Below are positions 1-11,555 of a DNA stretch of 64,000 nucleotides, piece by piece (position 1 is the first letter of the stretch; each line of letters begins with the position of its first letter). Below the pieces are notes generated by a model. The model worked only from the letters and a program-made list of their open reading frames with translations. It searched no databases and had not been told where the DNA came from. The stretch lies in contig JAJKFL010000011.1 in NCBI GenBank assembly GCA_021186555.1, positions 10,750,001 through 10,814,000 on the forward strand. The letters are read 5' to 3'. The stretch is from Reticulitermes speratus (taxonomy: Eukaryota > Arthropoda > Insecta > Blattodea > Rhinotermitidae). Both the position numbers and the translations under genes were made by a program.

Positions 1-24
1 TCAGTCAGTCAGTCAGTCAGTCAG
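1..24. repeat. (TCAG)n microsatellite
   Basis: Six perfect copies of TCAG open the window, so the tract probably extends to the left. A GTTA tract at 361-386 is a related tetranucleotide repeat and may be a worn LINE tail. Confidence 0.9.
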
Positions 25-123
25 ACAGTCAAATTTCTGTTGTGCATACGGTGTGCTTAGCACACATCAATGCTGTGTTCACCAACTCCCTACGTGTGCT
101 TTGACATAGTTAATCACAAACCC

Positions 124-306
124 GTTTCGATGCTACGGCAGCACCGTCGGTGTCTCCTGGTCTAGTGCAGGTTTATACCAACTGTCTCATGCTGTGTATT
201 GTAATAGTCGTTTGCTCTCTTTTTGTTCGTTAAGCACAGTAAAGGCAGCTGGTATAAACCTGCACTAGACTAGGAGACACCGAAGATGCTGCAGTTGCAT
301 CGAAAC
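124..306. repeat. Foldback element with about 57-bp arms
   Basis: The sequence from 124 (GTTTCGATGC) to about 181 returns as its reverse complement at about 250-306, with roughly 88 percent match and a spacer of about 65 bases. Each arm ends in a GAAAC-type hairpin (GAAGATG, short stem, CGAAAC). This resembles the hammerhead-like ends of other foldbacks in this window, but it lacks a full CTGATGA core. No coding potential is seen. Confidence 0.7.
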
Positions 307-360
307 GAAATGTCATTAAATAAGACAAAACAGGTGCAGGGAGTGGGCATACATGGTACG

Positions 361-386
361 GTTAGTTAGTTAGTTAGTTAGTTAGT
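361..386. repeat. (GTTA)n microsatellite
   Basis: About six GTTA units. The same tetramer forms the 3' tail of the LINE-like element at 15597-15985. Confidence 0.85.
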
Positions 387-469
387 CAGTCGGTCAATTA
401 AAAGAGAAAGAAAGAAACCCCTAAACTGACCTGGAAGGACAATTAGATCGGCAGAGGTAACTACATACT

Positions 470-775
470 AGGTAAAGGTAAAGCAATCCCATTACAGGCC
501 TGGACAGGTCCTTAGGGTTCCAGGAGGTTGAGGCTCCCAGATTTCTAGACAATCGGCACATGAAGGTGGTAAGGTTGTCAGCCCTACGCACCGGCCGCCT
601 TTACCCCAGGAAATACTCCTGGCACTCATTTATGTTAGAGGCTGAGTCGACCCCAGGGCCATAGTGCGACCGAAAGGATTATGTCAATGAAAAATGACAC
701 CATCGGGAATCGAACCCGCGACCTTCTGGCTTGTAAAGCAGTGCCTCAACCAAATGCGCCACCGCGTGCCCCAAG
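470..775 (-). mobile_element. tRNA-derived SINE, family 3
   Basis: Read on the minus strand it begins with a tRNA-like head containing an A box (TGGCGCA...) and a B box (GGTTCGATTCC). A body shared with the copies at 17390, 26946 and 54490 follows, and it ends in GGTAAAGG-type sequence. TACATACT flanks both sides (462-469 and 776-783), a likely target-site duplication. Confidence 0.85.
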
Positions 776-1099
776 TACATACTCGAGGAAGGCAAATACT
801 ATGGCAATAGACAGTGTCAAAGCGGGAATGGCAGCAGGCATGTTACCCCAGAACGGGCAAAACACACACACCGGCGTATAAATGATAAACACACACACTA
901 ATCGACATACATAAAACATAAACAGACAGACAGACGGTGCAATATTCAATATCTGCATTACGCCCTTCCGCAAGAGACAATGGCTGACCACTTGCGACCC
1001 AGCTGTAAAGCAGCAATGCATCACAATATACGGAAACTGGCAGTGAGACCTGACCACTTATGTTGAAAATCCTATAGTGTGAGTAAACAAGCATATTTT
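776..1099. other. Gene-free stretch
   Basis: No gene or repeat family recognised. Short (CA)n tracts occur near 868-900. Confidence 0.5.
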
Positions 1100-1114
1100 G
1101 AAGGTTTGTATTAA

Positions 1115-1248
1115 CTAATTCCATGGAGCAGAGTCCTTCTTGAGAAGCTAACATGTCGTCAGCTAGTCAAGAAATTCCCCGCGTTTTGTGGAGCCCGAAG
1201 GTTCATTACCGCACTCACAAGAGCCCGCCACCTGTCCCTATCCTGAGC
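1115..1248 (-). mobile_element. 5'-truncated LINE 3' end
   Basis: The minus strand carries the last 134 bases of the LINE-like element also seen at 15844-15975, including the end of its reading frame ([10 protein letters not shown] motif). A perfect 15-bp target-site duplication, GAAGGTTTGTATTAA, flanks it at 1100-1114 and 1249-1263, which shows a discrete retrotransposition event. Its 5' end lies exactly at the junction point of the longer composite copy. Confidence 0.85.
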
Positions 1249-1263
1249 GAAGGTTTGTATTAA

Positions 1264-2124
1264 ATTTAAAAAATAAATAGCATTTTTATTCTCTGTTAAG
1301 AACATACACAAAGAGTCTTAACTCCTTTTTCAACAGTAAACAGTTTCTCGGCAAGTCAGTCTCACACTCCTTCATTCAAGCACCCCGATAATATTTGGTG
1401 ACAAGTACCAATCATGTAGCTAGCTCATTATGCAATTTTCTGCAGCTCTTCATTTCCTCCCTCTGAAGACCAAACAAGGTACTTCTCGAAGACCCTCAGC
1501 CTATGTTTTTCCCTTAAGTTGCACACACATAAAAAACAAGAGAAAAAATTATATATATCTATATTTTAATCTTTATGTTTTATAAAGAAAACAGGTACAT
1601 GTGTACAAAATGCGTTACTACATGTACAAATACGTTATATATATCCTTTAAGAGTTACTAGAATACTTGAGTAAGATGCAAAAAATATGTATAAAATTAC
1701 AAAACTAAACAGCACAAACTACTTTTGTAATTGCCAAAAGAAAAAGGAAATTTAACACAATGTGTACCGACTTCAAATGTTCATTCTCAACCTAAAACAT
1801 TACAAAATACTAAGTAATTTTTCAACTTCCTCACCAAATAACCATCTTCAAATTTTTTTGCGTTTGAATAAAATCAAGGTACGCCATGTGTTTAATAAGC
1901 TACGCCATCGGCATACCCTCCCGCCCACACACACAGACAAATTACAAGTATTGACTGTTAAACGAATAGATATACATTTAGAATATGTAATGACCAAATA
2001 ATTTTGGAGATAATAAAACCTTATAAGAACACAATGGCTTCACGGTGTCATGAAGATTTCAAATGCATTTAAAATGTTACAATAATTTAACTCTAATAAC
2101 GATATAGTAAACGTACTCCTGAAG
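1264..2124. other. AT-rich gene-free stretch
   Basis: Low-complexity AT-rich sequence with no recognisable gene or repeat family. Confidence 0.5.
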
Positions 2125-2137
2125 TTAAAATATGTAT

Positions 2138-2402
2138 TTCTTTTTATGGCTCGACAGCCTTATATGGGCCTGGGCCTCCTCGTTTCGTCGAGGTTTCATG
2201 GTCACACACATTTTAGACATACCACAGTCGGTAGGACCCCTCTGGACGAGAAACCAGCTCGTCGCAGAGACCTCTACCTGACAACACACACAACACTCAC
2301 AAGAGACAGACATCCATGCCCCCGGTGTGATTCGAACCCACGATCCTAGTAAGCGAGCGGCCGAAGACCCACGCCTTAGACCGCACGGCCACTGGGATCG
2401 GC
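2138..2402 (-). mobile_element. tRNA-derived SINE, family 2 (tRNA-Leu-like head)
   Basis: On the minus strand the head GCCGATCCCAGTGGCCGTG is followed by a Leu-type GGTCTAAGGCG and B box GGTTCGAATC. The shared body ends in GGGGCTGTCGAGCCAT plus A/T-rich tail. The 13-bp target-site duplication TTAAAATATGTAT lies at 2125-2137 and 2403-2415. Confidence 0.93.
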
Positions 2403-2415
2403 TTAAAATATGTAT

Positions 2416-2979
2416 ATGTGCAGTTAACTGATTTAATTACATTCACACAGTAATACTAATATCATGGTCATACACGTCTTAATTTACGCATCTTACGCAC
2501 CTTGCATGAGAGAAGACATCAAGCTGTGGCAGTTTTTGTCATGGATGCTTTTATTGGGGGGTGCGGATTCTAAATCTTGTCCCTCTTCCATGGACCTCTC
2601 ACTCGGAACCTACGAGACTTTCCTTTGTTTCATTTTAGTCCATCCTTCACACACTGTTCCTCCGCCAGGTATTCCACTGCGGCAAATACATTTTGTTGTG
2701 ACTTCGACATCTGCAGAAGGCAAATTATCACACTTAGCCAGGTTAGATGTTATTATTAATTTAAGATCATCTTGTGTCCTAATGAATTAAGTATTCTTTT
2801 GTTTGTTTCATTTGTGTCCTGTTTATTGTTCTTTGTTGTTTGTGTTTGGTGATGTGTTTGTTATGGGCCATCAGCACGTTAATAAATACGAACCGAATCA
2901 TCGTCAGGTTTCCCAGTCATTTTTACGTAAAAGAAACAAACATCACACACACATATATTTAATATAAAGTATTTACTGT

Positions 2980-3015
<36 letters not shown>

Positions 3016-3660
3016 TCGAACGTCATGAAAGCGACCGAATAAAATGTGTCGTTATAACCGGGTGTCGCTGTAAGCGTGGTGTTTGGTAAAAGAGAAGGAA
3101 AAATATTTCCAGACAAAATACAGGCCTGTAGACATATTACTTAAATGTTTACGCTATGATCTGTTTGAAGTTTAAATTACAATTAAAATTTAGAAAAAAA
3201 TTACTCTTATGTGATTGTAAATTTCCATACAGGCTTCAGCTAAAAAATACATTAACTTAAAATTAAAATTTAGCAGGAACAAAAATTGTCATGAGAACAG
3301 GACCGCTCACCGGCAAATTGTCACATCTGTGTTGCTAAAACCAATTAAGCGGCGCCCCAAACCTCACTTCGTTCAGGCTTTCGAAGTCGCTATACGCCTA
3401 TTCTCGATCCAGTCCGTTCGAACGCACTAATCAACTGTTCTCATGTTAGTCAGCGCCGTGAGCATCACATTCATACAGTAGAGCTCATCTGTCGCAACAC
3501 TAACAGCGTGTTAGAGGTTCATTTACGACACATTCTGTAGGTTTGTCAGAACAAAGAAAGGACAAAGCGTTTAAAACATTTCGACCCAGCCAGACATTTT
3601 AGCATTTTCAGAACGGATCAACTCGAGTAACAAACATGTCCAGCAACTGCACGCACAATT
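2416..3660. other. Gene-free stretch with (TA)n
   Basis: It holds a (TA)n run at about 2983-3012. Open frames near 2464-2790 show no family features. Nothing else is recognised. Confidence 0.5.
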
Positions 3661-3679
3661 GCTGCTGCAGACACACACA

Positions 3680-3855
3680 CACACACACAATATTCCTATG
3701 TAAATAGGACCATCAAACTCCGGAACCAACTGCCTGCAGAGATGTTAGCGACTTTCCTCTGTAAATCTCACATTTTTAGAAAGAGCCATAGGAAAGTAAT
3801 CACATGTGAGATGAAGTGGAGGGAATTGAAGTGTGGTGATGAAGCGTTTTAAAAT
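3680..3855 (+). pseudogene. LINE reverse-transcriptase ORF C-terminal relic
   Basis: A short frame reads RTIKLRNQLPAEMLATF followed by a basic FRKSHRK stretch. This is the typical C-terminal end of insect non-LTR retrotransposon ORF2 (consensus LWNQLP-E). It lacks everything upstream and is followed by a G run (3857-3869) and GTGA-type repeats. Family assignment (CR1 or Jockey type) is inference. Confidence 0.55.
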
Positions 3856-3869
3856 GGGGGGGGGGGGGG

Positions 3870-5278
3870 GTGACGTGACGTGAGGTGAAGGGAAGTGAAG
3901 TGAAGATCTTTAGTGGAACGTGTGTAATTGTCACTAATGTAGCTCGTATGTGGGTTACTGTATAGTATATGGACTCATTGCGATGTATATTTTATTCATT
4001 TTTATTTTTAATTATTTTCTTTATGATCTTTTAGTTTTTTGTTATACCTTAATGACTGTTTTATGTTTATGTTTTTATGTTTATGTCTTTTATTGTCCGT
4101 CTTATGTTTGTTTTCTTGATTTGTATGTCTTGCCTTCTATTTTGTGTGCTTTGTGTTTTTGTATTGTTCTGTGTATCTGTCTCCTTACGTATATATAGCT
4201 GTTTTCTTTCTTTCTGTTTGTGTACACGTGTACGGACCACTGCCACCGGGTGACAACCCAATCGCAGTTAATATCATGTCACATCATACACACACACACA
4301 CATATATATACACACATACATACATACATACAAACACACACACATATATATACACACATACATACGTACGAATACACATTCATAATTCACAACATGACTA
4401 GACAGAACACTATCACAACTGAAATATAATGATTTTTCTCTTACACTACAACATGAGTATTTGAACCACTGGTGTGTACCCTACAGAACAATATCCAATG
4501 GAAATCTCTAAAAGCATCGCATGACTACGCGCATGACTTCCTTCATCATGAGTAACAAAGCCACATGCGACAAACAAATTCACGTCCCTTTCCTACGACA
4601 AACAAACATGCACATGCAGTTCGTCACTCAAATAGATGTCTATATACCCGCAAATGGCTGGCGACAACTCGGCCCTTGGCGCCGTTGTGCTTTATTATGG
4701 ACGGGTTCGTTGCAAAGTCTTGCCTCTGCCTGTGACAGCCACTTTGCTGAGCGCTACGTTACTCACAACCCCATGACGACTGCTCGAACAGCGACGCACT
4801 CTGCCCGGTTGCAACGCCTACATTAAGCAGCGTCGAGATAGCGCCAGGCGTCGTACTGCCCGATGCTACAACAGCTCCCCTAATCCACTGCGGAAATTTT
4901 TGTAAACTCAACTCGCTCTTTGTTTCCCGCAGAATGTGGAACTATACACATTTAGGTTATGACATCGTGTAGTCTGGTAGGTGCTTGCAAACAGCCTTGA
5001 AGAACCTGTTGCTTTCACTTTCAGTTGCGCAGACTGCAGGTGCGTCTGAAACGTCGGTAACCAACTGCCACAATTTACGGTGTCGTAATCAAGAAACCCA
5101 TAATCTAAATTTTAAGGGCTGTAAAAACCTTTACATCTAATAATGATATTAAACGCCATAAAGGAAGGCAAAGTTGGTAATGAACGGGCTCTTATTTTCT
5201 AGAAATAAGCTTACAATGATATTACCATAAGCGTTAACACGATAGATTTCAATTACAACAGAGCTAACAAAATATATG
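3870..5278. other. Gene-free stretch with (CA/TA)n
   Basis: T-rich pyrimidine sequence at 3980-4210 and CA/TACA dinucleotide repeats at 4284-4375. A somewhat GC-richer patch lies at 4650-4900. No supported gene. Confidence 0.5.
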
Positions 5279-5555
5279 GCCGTGCCATGGCTCAGGCGGT
5301 TAGTCGCCGGCCTCCCACCGCGGAGGCCCGGGTTCGATCCCGGGTCAGTCCCGGTGGACAAAGTGGCACTGGGACAGTTTTTTCCCCCAGTACTTCGGTT
5401 TTCCCCTGTCAATTTCATTCCACCGGTGCTCCATTACTTGGAAGAATGAAAAAACTGATCATCTTCATCACAGGGTTGCACAAGAAGCCTTAAGGCTGCG
5501 GTGCGTCCGTAGCATCTGCTGCGGGGGCCTTCTCCACAAAAACAAATTATGCTGC
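5279..5555 (+). mobile_element. tRNA-derived SINE, family 1
   Basis: The tRNA-like head starts GGCCGTGCCATGGCTCAGG, with B box GGGTTCGATCC. The body is shared with copies at 16584, 22994, 42236 (minus), 61253 and 63893, and ends near CTTCTCCACAAAAACAAA. Confidence 0.9.
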
Positions 5556-5677
5556 TGTAGGAAACCAACGTGACCAGCCTTCATTATACACGTCCTTCGC
5601 GAAGAAGTGGACACACGTAGTGCAAAGACAGCACGATCCCACACTAATACAGCACATCTTTGAAACGCAGATGTAAT

Positions 5678-5930
5678 GCATGAACAACATGGAGCAAAGT
5701 ACCTCTCGGATAATCAGGAAATTCACGTCCTTTCACGGGGGCCGATGCTTCATTACCGTGCTCACAATAACTTGCCAAATCCGAAGCCCTATATAACATT
5801 TCACAATTTGCCACCTCCTATTTGTGACTTGCTTTTATCCTTCCTTCAAGCCCTATCCGCCCGCAATTGCTTATTCAATTTACTCGCAGTTACCTTGCTG
5901 AGGAAGCGCCATGCCGTCGTGACAACGTAT
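5678..5930 (-). mobile_element. Old copy of the composite LINE-like element
   Basis: Two blocks in minus orientation resemble the element at 15597-15975. 5678-5793 matches its 3' end and about 5840-5930 matches its upstream block (TTGAATAAGCA motif), in the same order and with similar spacing. The copy is strongly diverged. Confidence 0.5.
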
Positions 5931-6246
5931 CCATTAAACATGGACCACTTACCACTTCTCTGTAGTATCATTTTGTAGTAGAATGACAATATTGTACAGA
6001 ATACAATTAACGTGACCTTAATATGTGCAGAAGCTTAAGAAAACATAATTTTGGCGTTAAAACGTGTATTTTAGTAGCTACTGCAGTGTGTAATAAACTA
6101 CTACAAACAGAGGCAATGCTGCAGATCTAACTTACTGCTCTATAAAATCTAGACTGCACTGTTTATGGCCCCCACTAGGGGGCACTCTGAAACGTCTGTG
6201 TTCATTTGTGCGAATGAAATGAGGACATTCGATTATGACCGTTGTT

Positions 6247-6500
6247 CCTATGGCTCGACAGCCCTATTGGGCCTAGGCCTCCCCATCATCGAGTTTTCCC
6301 GATCACACACTTTAGACACACCACACTCGGTAGGACTCCTCTGGACGAGTAATCAGCTCGTCGCAGAGACCTCTACCTGACAACACCACAACACTCACAA
6401 GAGACAAACATCCATGTCCCCGGTGGGATTCGAACCCACGATCCTAGTAAGCGAGCGGCCGTAGATCCACGCCTTAGACCGCACGGCCACTGGGATCGGC
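6247..6500 (-). mobile_element. tRNA-derived SINE, family 2
   Basis: A near full-length minus-strand copy with B box GGTTCGAATCC. The perfect 13-bp target-site duplication TATGACCGTTGTT lies at 6234-6246 and 6501-6513. Confidence 0.93.
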
Positions 6501-6735
6501 TATGACCGTTGTTGGCTGCCAAAATTTGAACACTGGGTTACGGGTTAAACGTCTCAGACCCTGGGTAGAAACCTCTGGAAAATATCTTCAGTCGGAATGG
6601 GCCGGAGTTTGCTTTACTTTAATTGTAGGTTTCACTGAAGCATCATATGCATTCCGGGAGCAGAGCAGTCAAAATATAACCTTGACCACTTACCTCGTAC
6701 AGAGGTTAAGAATTCGTAGAGCTATGCCTCCACTC

Positions 6736-6868
6736 GTTTCTGCGACGAGCTGGTCTCTCGTCCAGAGGAGTCCTACCGAGTGTGGTGTGTCTAAAAGTGT
6801 GATCGTGAAGCCTCGAAAAATGAGGCGCACTAGGCCCCCAAGGGGCTGTCGAGCCATTGGAAAAAAAA
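6736..6868 (+). mobile_element. 5'-truncated SINE, family 2
   Basis: It lacks the tRNA head and starts in the body (CTGCGACGAGCTGGTCTC). It ends in GAGCCATTGG plus an A run. A 12-bp duplication, ATGCCTCCACTC, flanks it at 6724-6735 and 6869-6880, so the truncation happened during insertion. Confidence 0.9.
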
Positions 6869-7156
6869 ATGCCTCCACTCTTCCGTAGGTCTTCCTTGAA
6901 TGACGTTTAATTAAACAGAGATAACTTAACGATTTTAACCGAAGATTTAACCAGCGTGTTCACGGTGTTAAGTCGTGAATTAAACCGAAATTTCAGCAAG
7001 TCCCAATACACCTTCTCATAAACTGCATGTAAAATTAAAATATGTGTACAAGAGGCCCAGAAATTCGAATCATTATTAAAATCCCGGTCTTTGAAATAGT
7101 TTTGCGTTTCTTCTATGTATGAGAAATTATAAAAGAAACAGTCTTATTAATTCTCA

Positions 7157-7571
7157 GTTTTTTAACCAACGAATGCACTTTTTATTCTCGTATTTCTGTT
7201 CAATTCACCCTACATATGTTTCGGCCGCGACTCGGCCATCATCAGGGGTACACTGATAAGTTCACTGCACTGTTCACTGGTCCATTTGGTATTATCACAG
7301 AACCGTTACACTGTTTGAGGTAATTTGTTCATTGACAGTCACCGGTATGCAAAGTTTCTTCAAGCTTTTTCTTGAAATGTCTTGTTGTATAAAATATTTA
7401 TCTTGCGTTAGAAGTGTAAAGTATAGCACTATAAATTGTGAATATAAAGCACTATGTCGCTGGAAGTTGTTGAAATCGTTAAAATTATTAAAAATTGTTA
7501 AAATTGTTGCCAGTTGGTTTTGTACAGATGTTGACGAAAATAGAAGTGCATTCGTTGGTTAAAAAACTGAA
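7157..7571. mobile_element. Foldback element with hammerhead, Penelope/retrozyme-like
   Basis: Terminal inverted repeats of about 34 bp (TTTAACCAACGAATGCACTT near 7160 and its complement near 7552-7568) enclose a hammerhead motif. The ends resemble those of the 33420-33758 element (CCAACACATGCACT). No coding region is seen, so it is non-autonomous. The 35-bp minisatellite begins directly at its right end. Confidence 0.65.
7206..7251 (-). ncRNA. Predicted hammerhead ribozyme (type I, minimal stem III)
   Basis: The minus strand reads ACCC, CTGATGA core, a GGCC-rich stem II hairpin (GGCCGAGTCGCGGCC), GAAAC, ATAT, GTA, GGGT. All core boxes are present. Stem I pairs ACCC with GGGT, and GTA is a valid cleavage triplet. 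Stem III is only a C-G pair closing ATAT, as is typical of hammerheads in Penelope-like elements. There the palindrome CATATG can form a longer stem III in dimeric RNA. Self-cleavage is inferred from the motif. Confidence 0.75.
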
Positions 7572-7574
7572 AAC

Positions 7575-8064
7575 TAATGTCAAGATGCACGGTGAACACA
7601 ACGTGAAATTAATGTCAAGATGCACGGTGAACACAACGTGAAATTAATGTCAAGATGCACGGTGAACACAACGTGAAATTAATGTCAAGATGCACGGTGA
7701 ACACAACGTGAAATTAATGTCAAGATGCACGGTGAACACAACGTGAAATTAATGTCAAGATGCACGGTGAACACAACGTGGAAATTAATGTCAAGATGCA
7801 CGGTGAACACAACGTGAAATTAATGTCAAGATGCACGGTGAAAAACAACGTGAAATTAATGTCAAGATGCACGGTGAACACAACGTGAAATTAATGTCAA
7901 GATGCACGGTGAACACAACGTGAAACTAATGTCAAGATGCACGGTGAACACAACGTGAAATTAATGTCAAGATGCACGGTGAACACAACGTGAAATTAAT
8001 GTCAAGATGCACGGTGAACACAACGTGAAATTAATGTCAAGATGCACGGTGAACACAACGTGAA
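7575..8064. repeat. 35-bp minisatellite, 14 copies
   Basis: The unit TAATGTCAAGATGCACGGTG plus AACACAACGTGAAAT repeats 14 times (490 bp) with very few differences. The unit resembles the tail of the 33420-33758 element (GACAAAATGCACGGTGAA at about 33732), so it probably arose by amplifying the element end beside it. Confidence 0.95.
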
Positions 8065-10094
8065 AGTCTCATTAACACCTGAACATCACAACCGGCCGCC
8101 ATTTCGCCACCCACACAGTGCAGGCCCAACACCAACCGTCACGTACCAATTTCCTGCCTCCTTCTTCCACTTTGTACACTTTACTTACATGAAGCGTAGG
8201 AAATGTGAAGCTCACAAAAACAAATAAGAAAAGTTCGATGGATCTTGATATTTCAGAAACATTTAAGATCCATTTGGACAGGATAATTGCATTAATATCG
8301 ATATGCAGTAGGCTATATTCTGCGCAAAAAATTATTTTAATTGCTTTTAAATCGTGCAAATCGTTTTTAAGAAACGAGTAATGTATATTTCATTTAAAAA
8401 TCAGTTACACAGTTAAAAAATAACAACAGGGCGTTGTACTGTTCACGTATTAACAACAATTCCAACTGTGAGTGCTCAAACTGAAGACGATATGCATAGT
8501 TTTTCGTTAATACTATAGAAAATATATAAATATGAATTCCCTACGCTTCTAATGTTAGAGGTATCTAGTGTGCTATAAATTTAAAGATAAAAACAGTGAG
8601 TAAAAGCGGGGGCGTGCTTTGCGGATATGATTTTGGGGGGGGGGGGAATGGTGAAAGGATCTTAAGTTAAAACGTGGTAATATATGGAAATGTGAAATAT
8701 ATTTCTTTCTCCAGTGGTAATGTCATTTACGTAACGAAATTATTTTAAACACTTTTGTACCACTGGAAGTTAACCCAGTAGCAACTGCATGCTGATAAAC
8801 AGCAAGTATTTTCTGGCGCCGCAGTTCGCAACACACACGTCTCGCCAAAAGAGCTACATGTGGCGCCGTCGTACAGGAAAGCTGTTGCGTCTTCAAGGTA
8901 CAAGGCAAGTAATAAAGAAGGTTCTTGCTTAGCTGAACCAACCAATCGCTTTCTCTACAACCCCCGCCGCCAGCATTCTGCAGCAGTCATACACTATTGA
9001 TCCCAGGACCCAACGCCAGAAAGCGGTAGATGGCAGTTAGGTCGTACCAGGTGGCCATGTTGTAATTTGCAGACACTTGTTTCATGTCTATTGAAATGTG
9101 AATATTTCTACAATTTGCACCATTTTTTCACGGTAAGTACCGCAGACCGATCTTTCAACATACTGTTCTCCATACTCACGACTAATTCCTGTTCATGCAA
9201 ATGTAAGTAGTGGCCTGAAAGTCTATGTAAAAGCCACAACCACGCAGTGCTGCGAAGATGTAAACAACTGAATGCTACGTCGCATTCCATTCTTCACTAC
9301 TTCGCAAGGTCATACGCTACATGGCGACGTATGAATCAATGGTGGAATGAAGTGTGTGCCATCTTGCACTGAAGATAAGGTAAAATATCTTTTGAACAAC
9401 AGTTAACGGCTTCCTGAAGTGGCAAAACAACGCACTGCCAAATACAGACTACACAGTATCGCTTTACATCTACTTAAAAACATTTAAACATGTCACTGTG
9501 TACACTTACGTCTTATTCTTTACCATACTTACACATGTAACGAGATAAAACTTATCTTGTAAAATTATATAACTAATGATACAACTGCTTTAACATGGCA
9601 TTTATAGGCTACAATATAGCATGCGCCAGGCTTAAGTAAACACATTCATGTTTTCAACAAATATACATGTTCACATAATTTCAAACCAACGAATGACAAC
9701 TTCTAGACTGAACTCTTGAAAATTAAAAGATTTTAAAGCAAAAAATTTGAAAGGTGCAAGTAAAACTGTGCAATTACGTTCGAAACATCCGTACGTCACT
9801 CAGGAACATCAATTAAGAATCTGTAAGTCATGCTAATATGTCTTTGGAGTCCAGTCACAAGTAAGTACAATGTGTATATTTGAAATAAATTAGACTTCAA
9901 GATGAAACGTGGCTGCTGTTAGAAAGGTGTACTACGCTTGCTACCTAAGAGTATAGTACACGTAAGAATCCTTGTATTTCCATTTCTGAACGAACTGGGC
10001 ACCCAGTATGACAAAGGTTGACACGTACACATCAAGCAAACTGGGGACATGGAGATGAAGAGAAAATGTGATGCACTCTACCAACACAAACATT
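8065..10094. other. Gene-free stretch
   Basis: AT-rich sequence with a G run at about 8634-8646. No repeat family or supported coding region is recognised. Confidence 0.5.
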
Positions 10095-10110
10095 CCGTTC
10101 AACTTTTTTT

Positions 10111-10365
10111 TTAATGGCTCGACAGCCCCTTGGAGGCCTAGGCCGCCTCAGTTTTCAAGGCTTCACTATCACATTTTTTTATACACATCGCACTCGGTAG
10201 GACTCCTCTGGACGAGTGATCAGCCCGACGCAGAGACCTCTACCTGACAACACACAACACTCAAAACAGACAGACATCCATGCCCGCGGCGGGATTCGAA
10301 CCCAAAATCCCAGTAAGCAAGCGGCCGTAGACCCACGCCTTAGACCGCACGGCCACTGGGATCGG
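10111..10365 (-). mobile_element. tRNA-derived SINE, family 2
   Basis: A near full-length minus-strand copy with B box GGTTCGAATCC. CCGTTCAAC lies at 10095-10103 and again from about 10365, a target-site duplication of 8-9 bp. Confidence 0.92.
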
Positions 10366-10374
10366 CCGTTCAAC

Positions 10375-11275
10375 TACGCATTATTAAATTCAACTGTCAT
10401 GACAGCGGTCGGCATTCTTTCTCAATACGTGCTAGCCAACGGTACACAAATCGCTATTTTCTGCAGCCTTGTTGTCTGTCTCGTCCCGACTGCGCACACG
10501 AGTAATTTCTTCCTGTTATACTCTTTGTTCGAAGCACATGCTGGTGAGGCATACGATAACAAGAATATGTGATTTAAAATACAGATTAATTAATACGACC
10601 TAATTATGATGCCATTAACTTCCTTAGACGCGGTTTTCTATTTCCTCTGAACTTCAAGTGACCAAGTGAAGTTACAATAATTCCAAAATTGTGTCTAGAA
10701 CGAATACTGACTATTTCGGTCGCCAGTGGCGAATTGGGAACAGCACTTTCCGTCGCCTGGTCTTGATCAGTGTCAGAACACCAGGCAGAAGCGTCATACA
10801 TACGCTGATGTGTGGCACCGTGTTTGTAATGACTTGGTGAAATATCAGAGCCCACGTGCTCTGATATTTCTCACACACTTCAGAACTCATTAATGATTAA
10901 CAACTAATATATCAATAAAAAGCGTAACTTCATAGAGATTGTCAAATATTTAACATTTGATTGTGGCCATTAACATTCAGTGCTTACGTACGAACAGTAC
11001 GTCTGATAAGGAATCACGAAAAAGGACAGACAAATAAGAACATTTTATGCTATGATGTAAATTAATAAATATATTCAAATTTAATGTGACGTGGAATACA
11101 ATGTCAAAATTTAATTCATTATAAAATGTAAATATAAAAATAACATTGTTATCGAATCTGTGACGTTTATAAAATAGGCAAAAAAACATTAATATGACAA
11201 AGAGGAACAAACAAAATTGTCACGTTCTGTATTGTCCGTTATTTCCGAAATGTAACTCAAGGAATATGTGGCCGT
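10375..11275. other. Gene-free stretch
   Basis: No gene recognised. An inverted pair, CACGTGCTCTGATATTTC-like, sits near 10840-10870. Confidence 0.45.
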
Positions 11276-11555
11276 AAAATTAAGACACAACAGATCACGG
11301 TGTCTGAGCTAAAATTAAGACACAACAGATCACGGTGTCTGAGCTAAAATTAAGACACAACAGATCACGGTGTCTGAGCTAAAATTAAGACACAACAGAT
11401 CACGGTGTCTGAGCTAAAATTAAGACACAACAGATCACGGTGTCTGAGCTAAAATTAAGACATAACAGATCAAGGTGTCTGAGCTAAAATTAAGACACAA
11501 CAGATCACGGTGTCTGAGCTAAAATTAAGACATAACAGTTCACGGTGTCTGAGCT
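11276..11555. repeat. 35-bp minisatellite, 8 copies
   Basis: The unit AAAATTAAGACACAACAGAT plus CACGGTGTCTGAGCT occurs eight times exactly end to end (280 bp), with only a few substitutions in copies 6 and 8. Confidence 0.95.
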
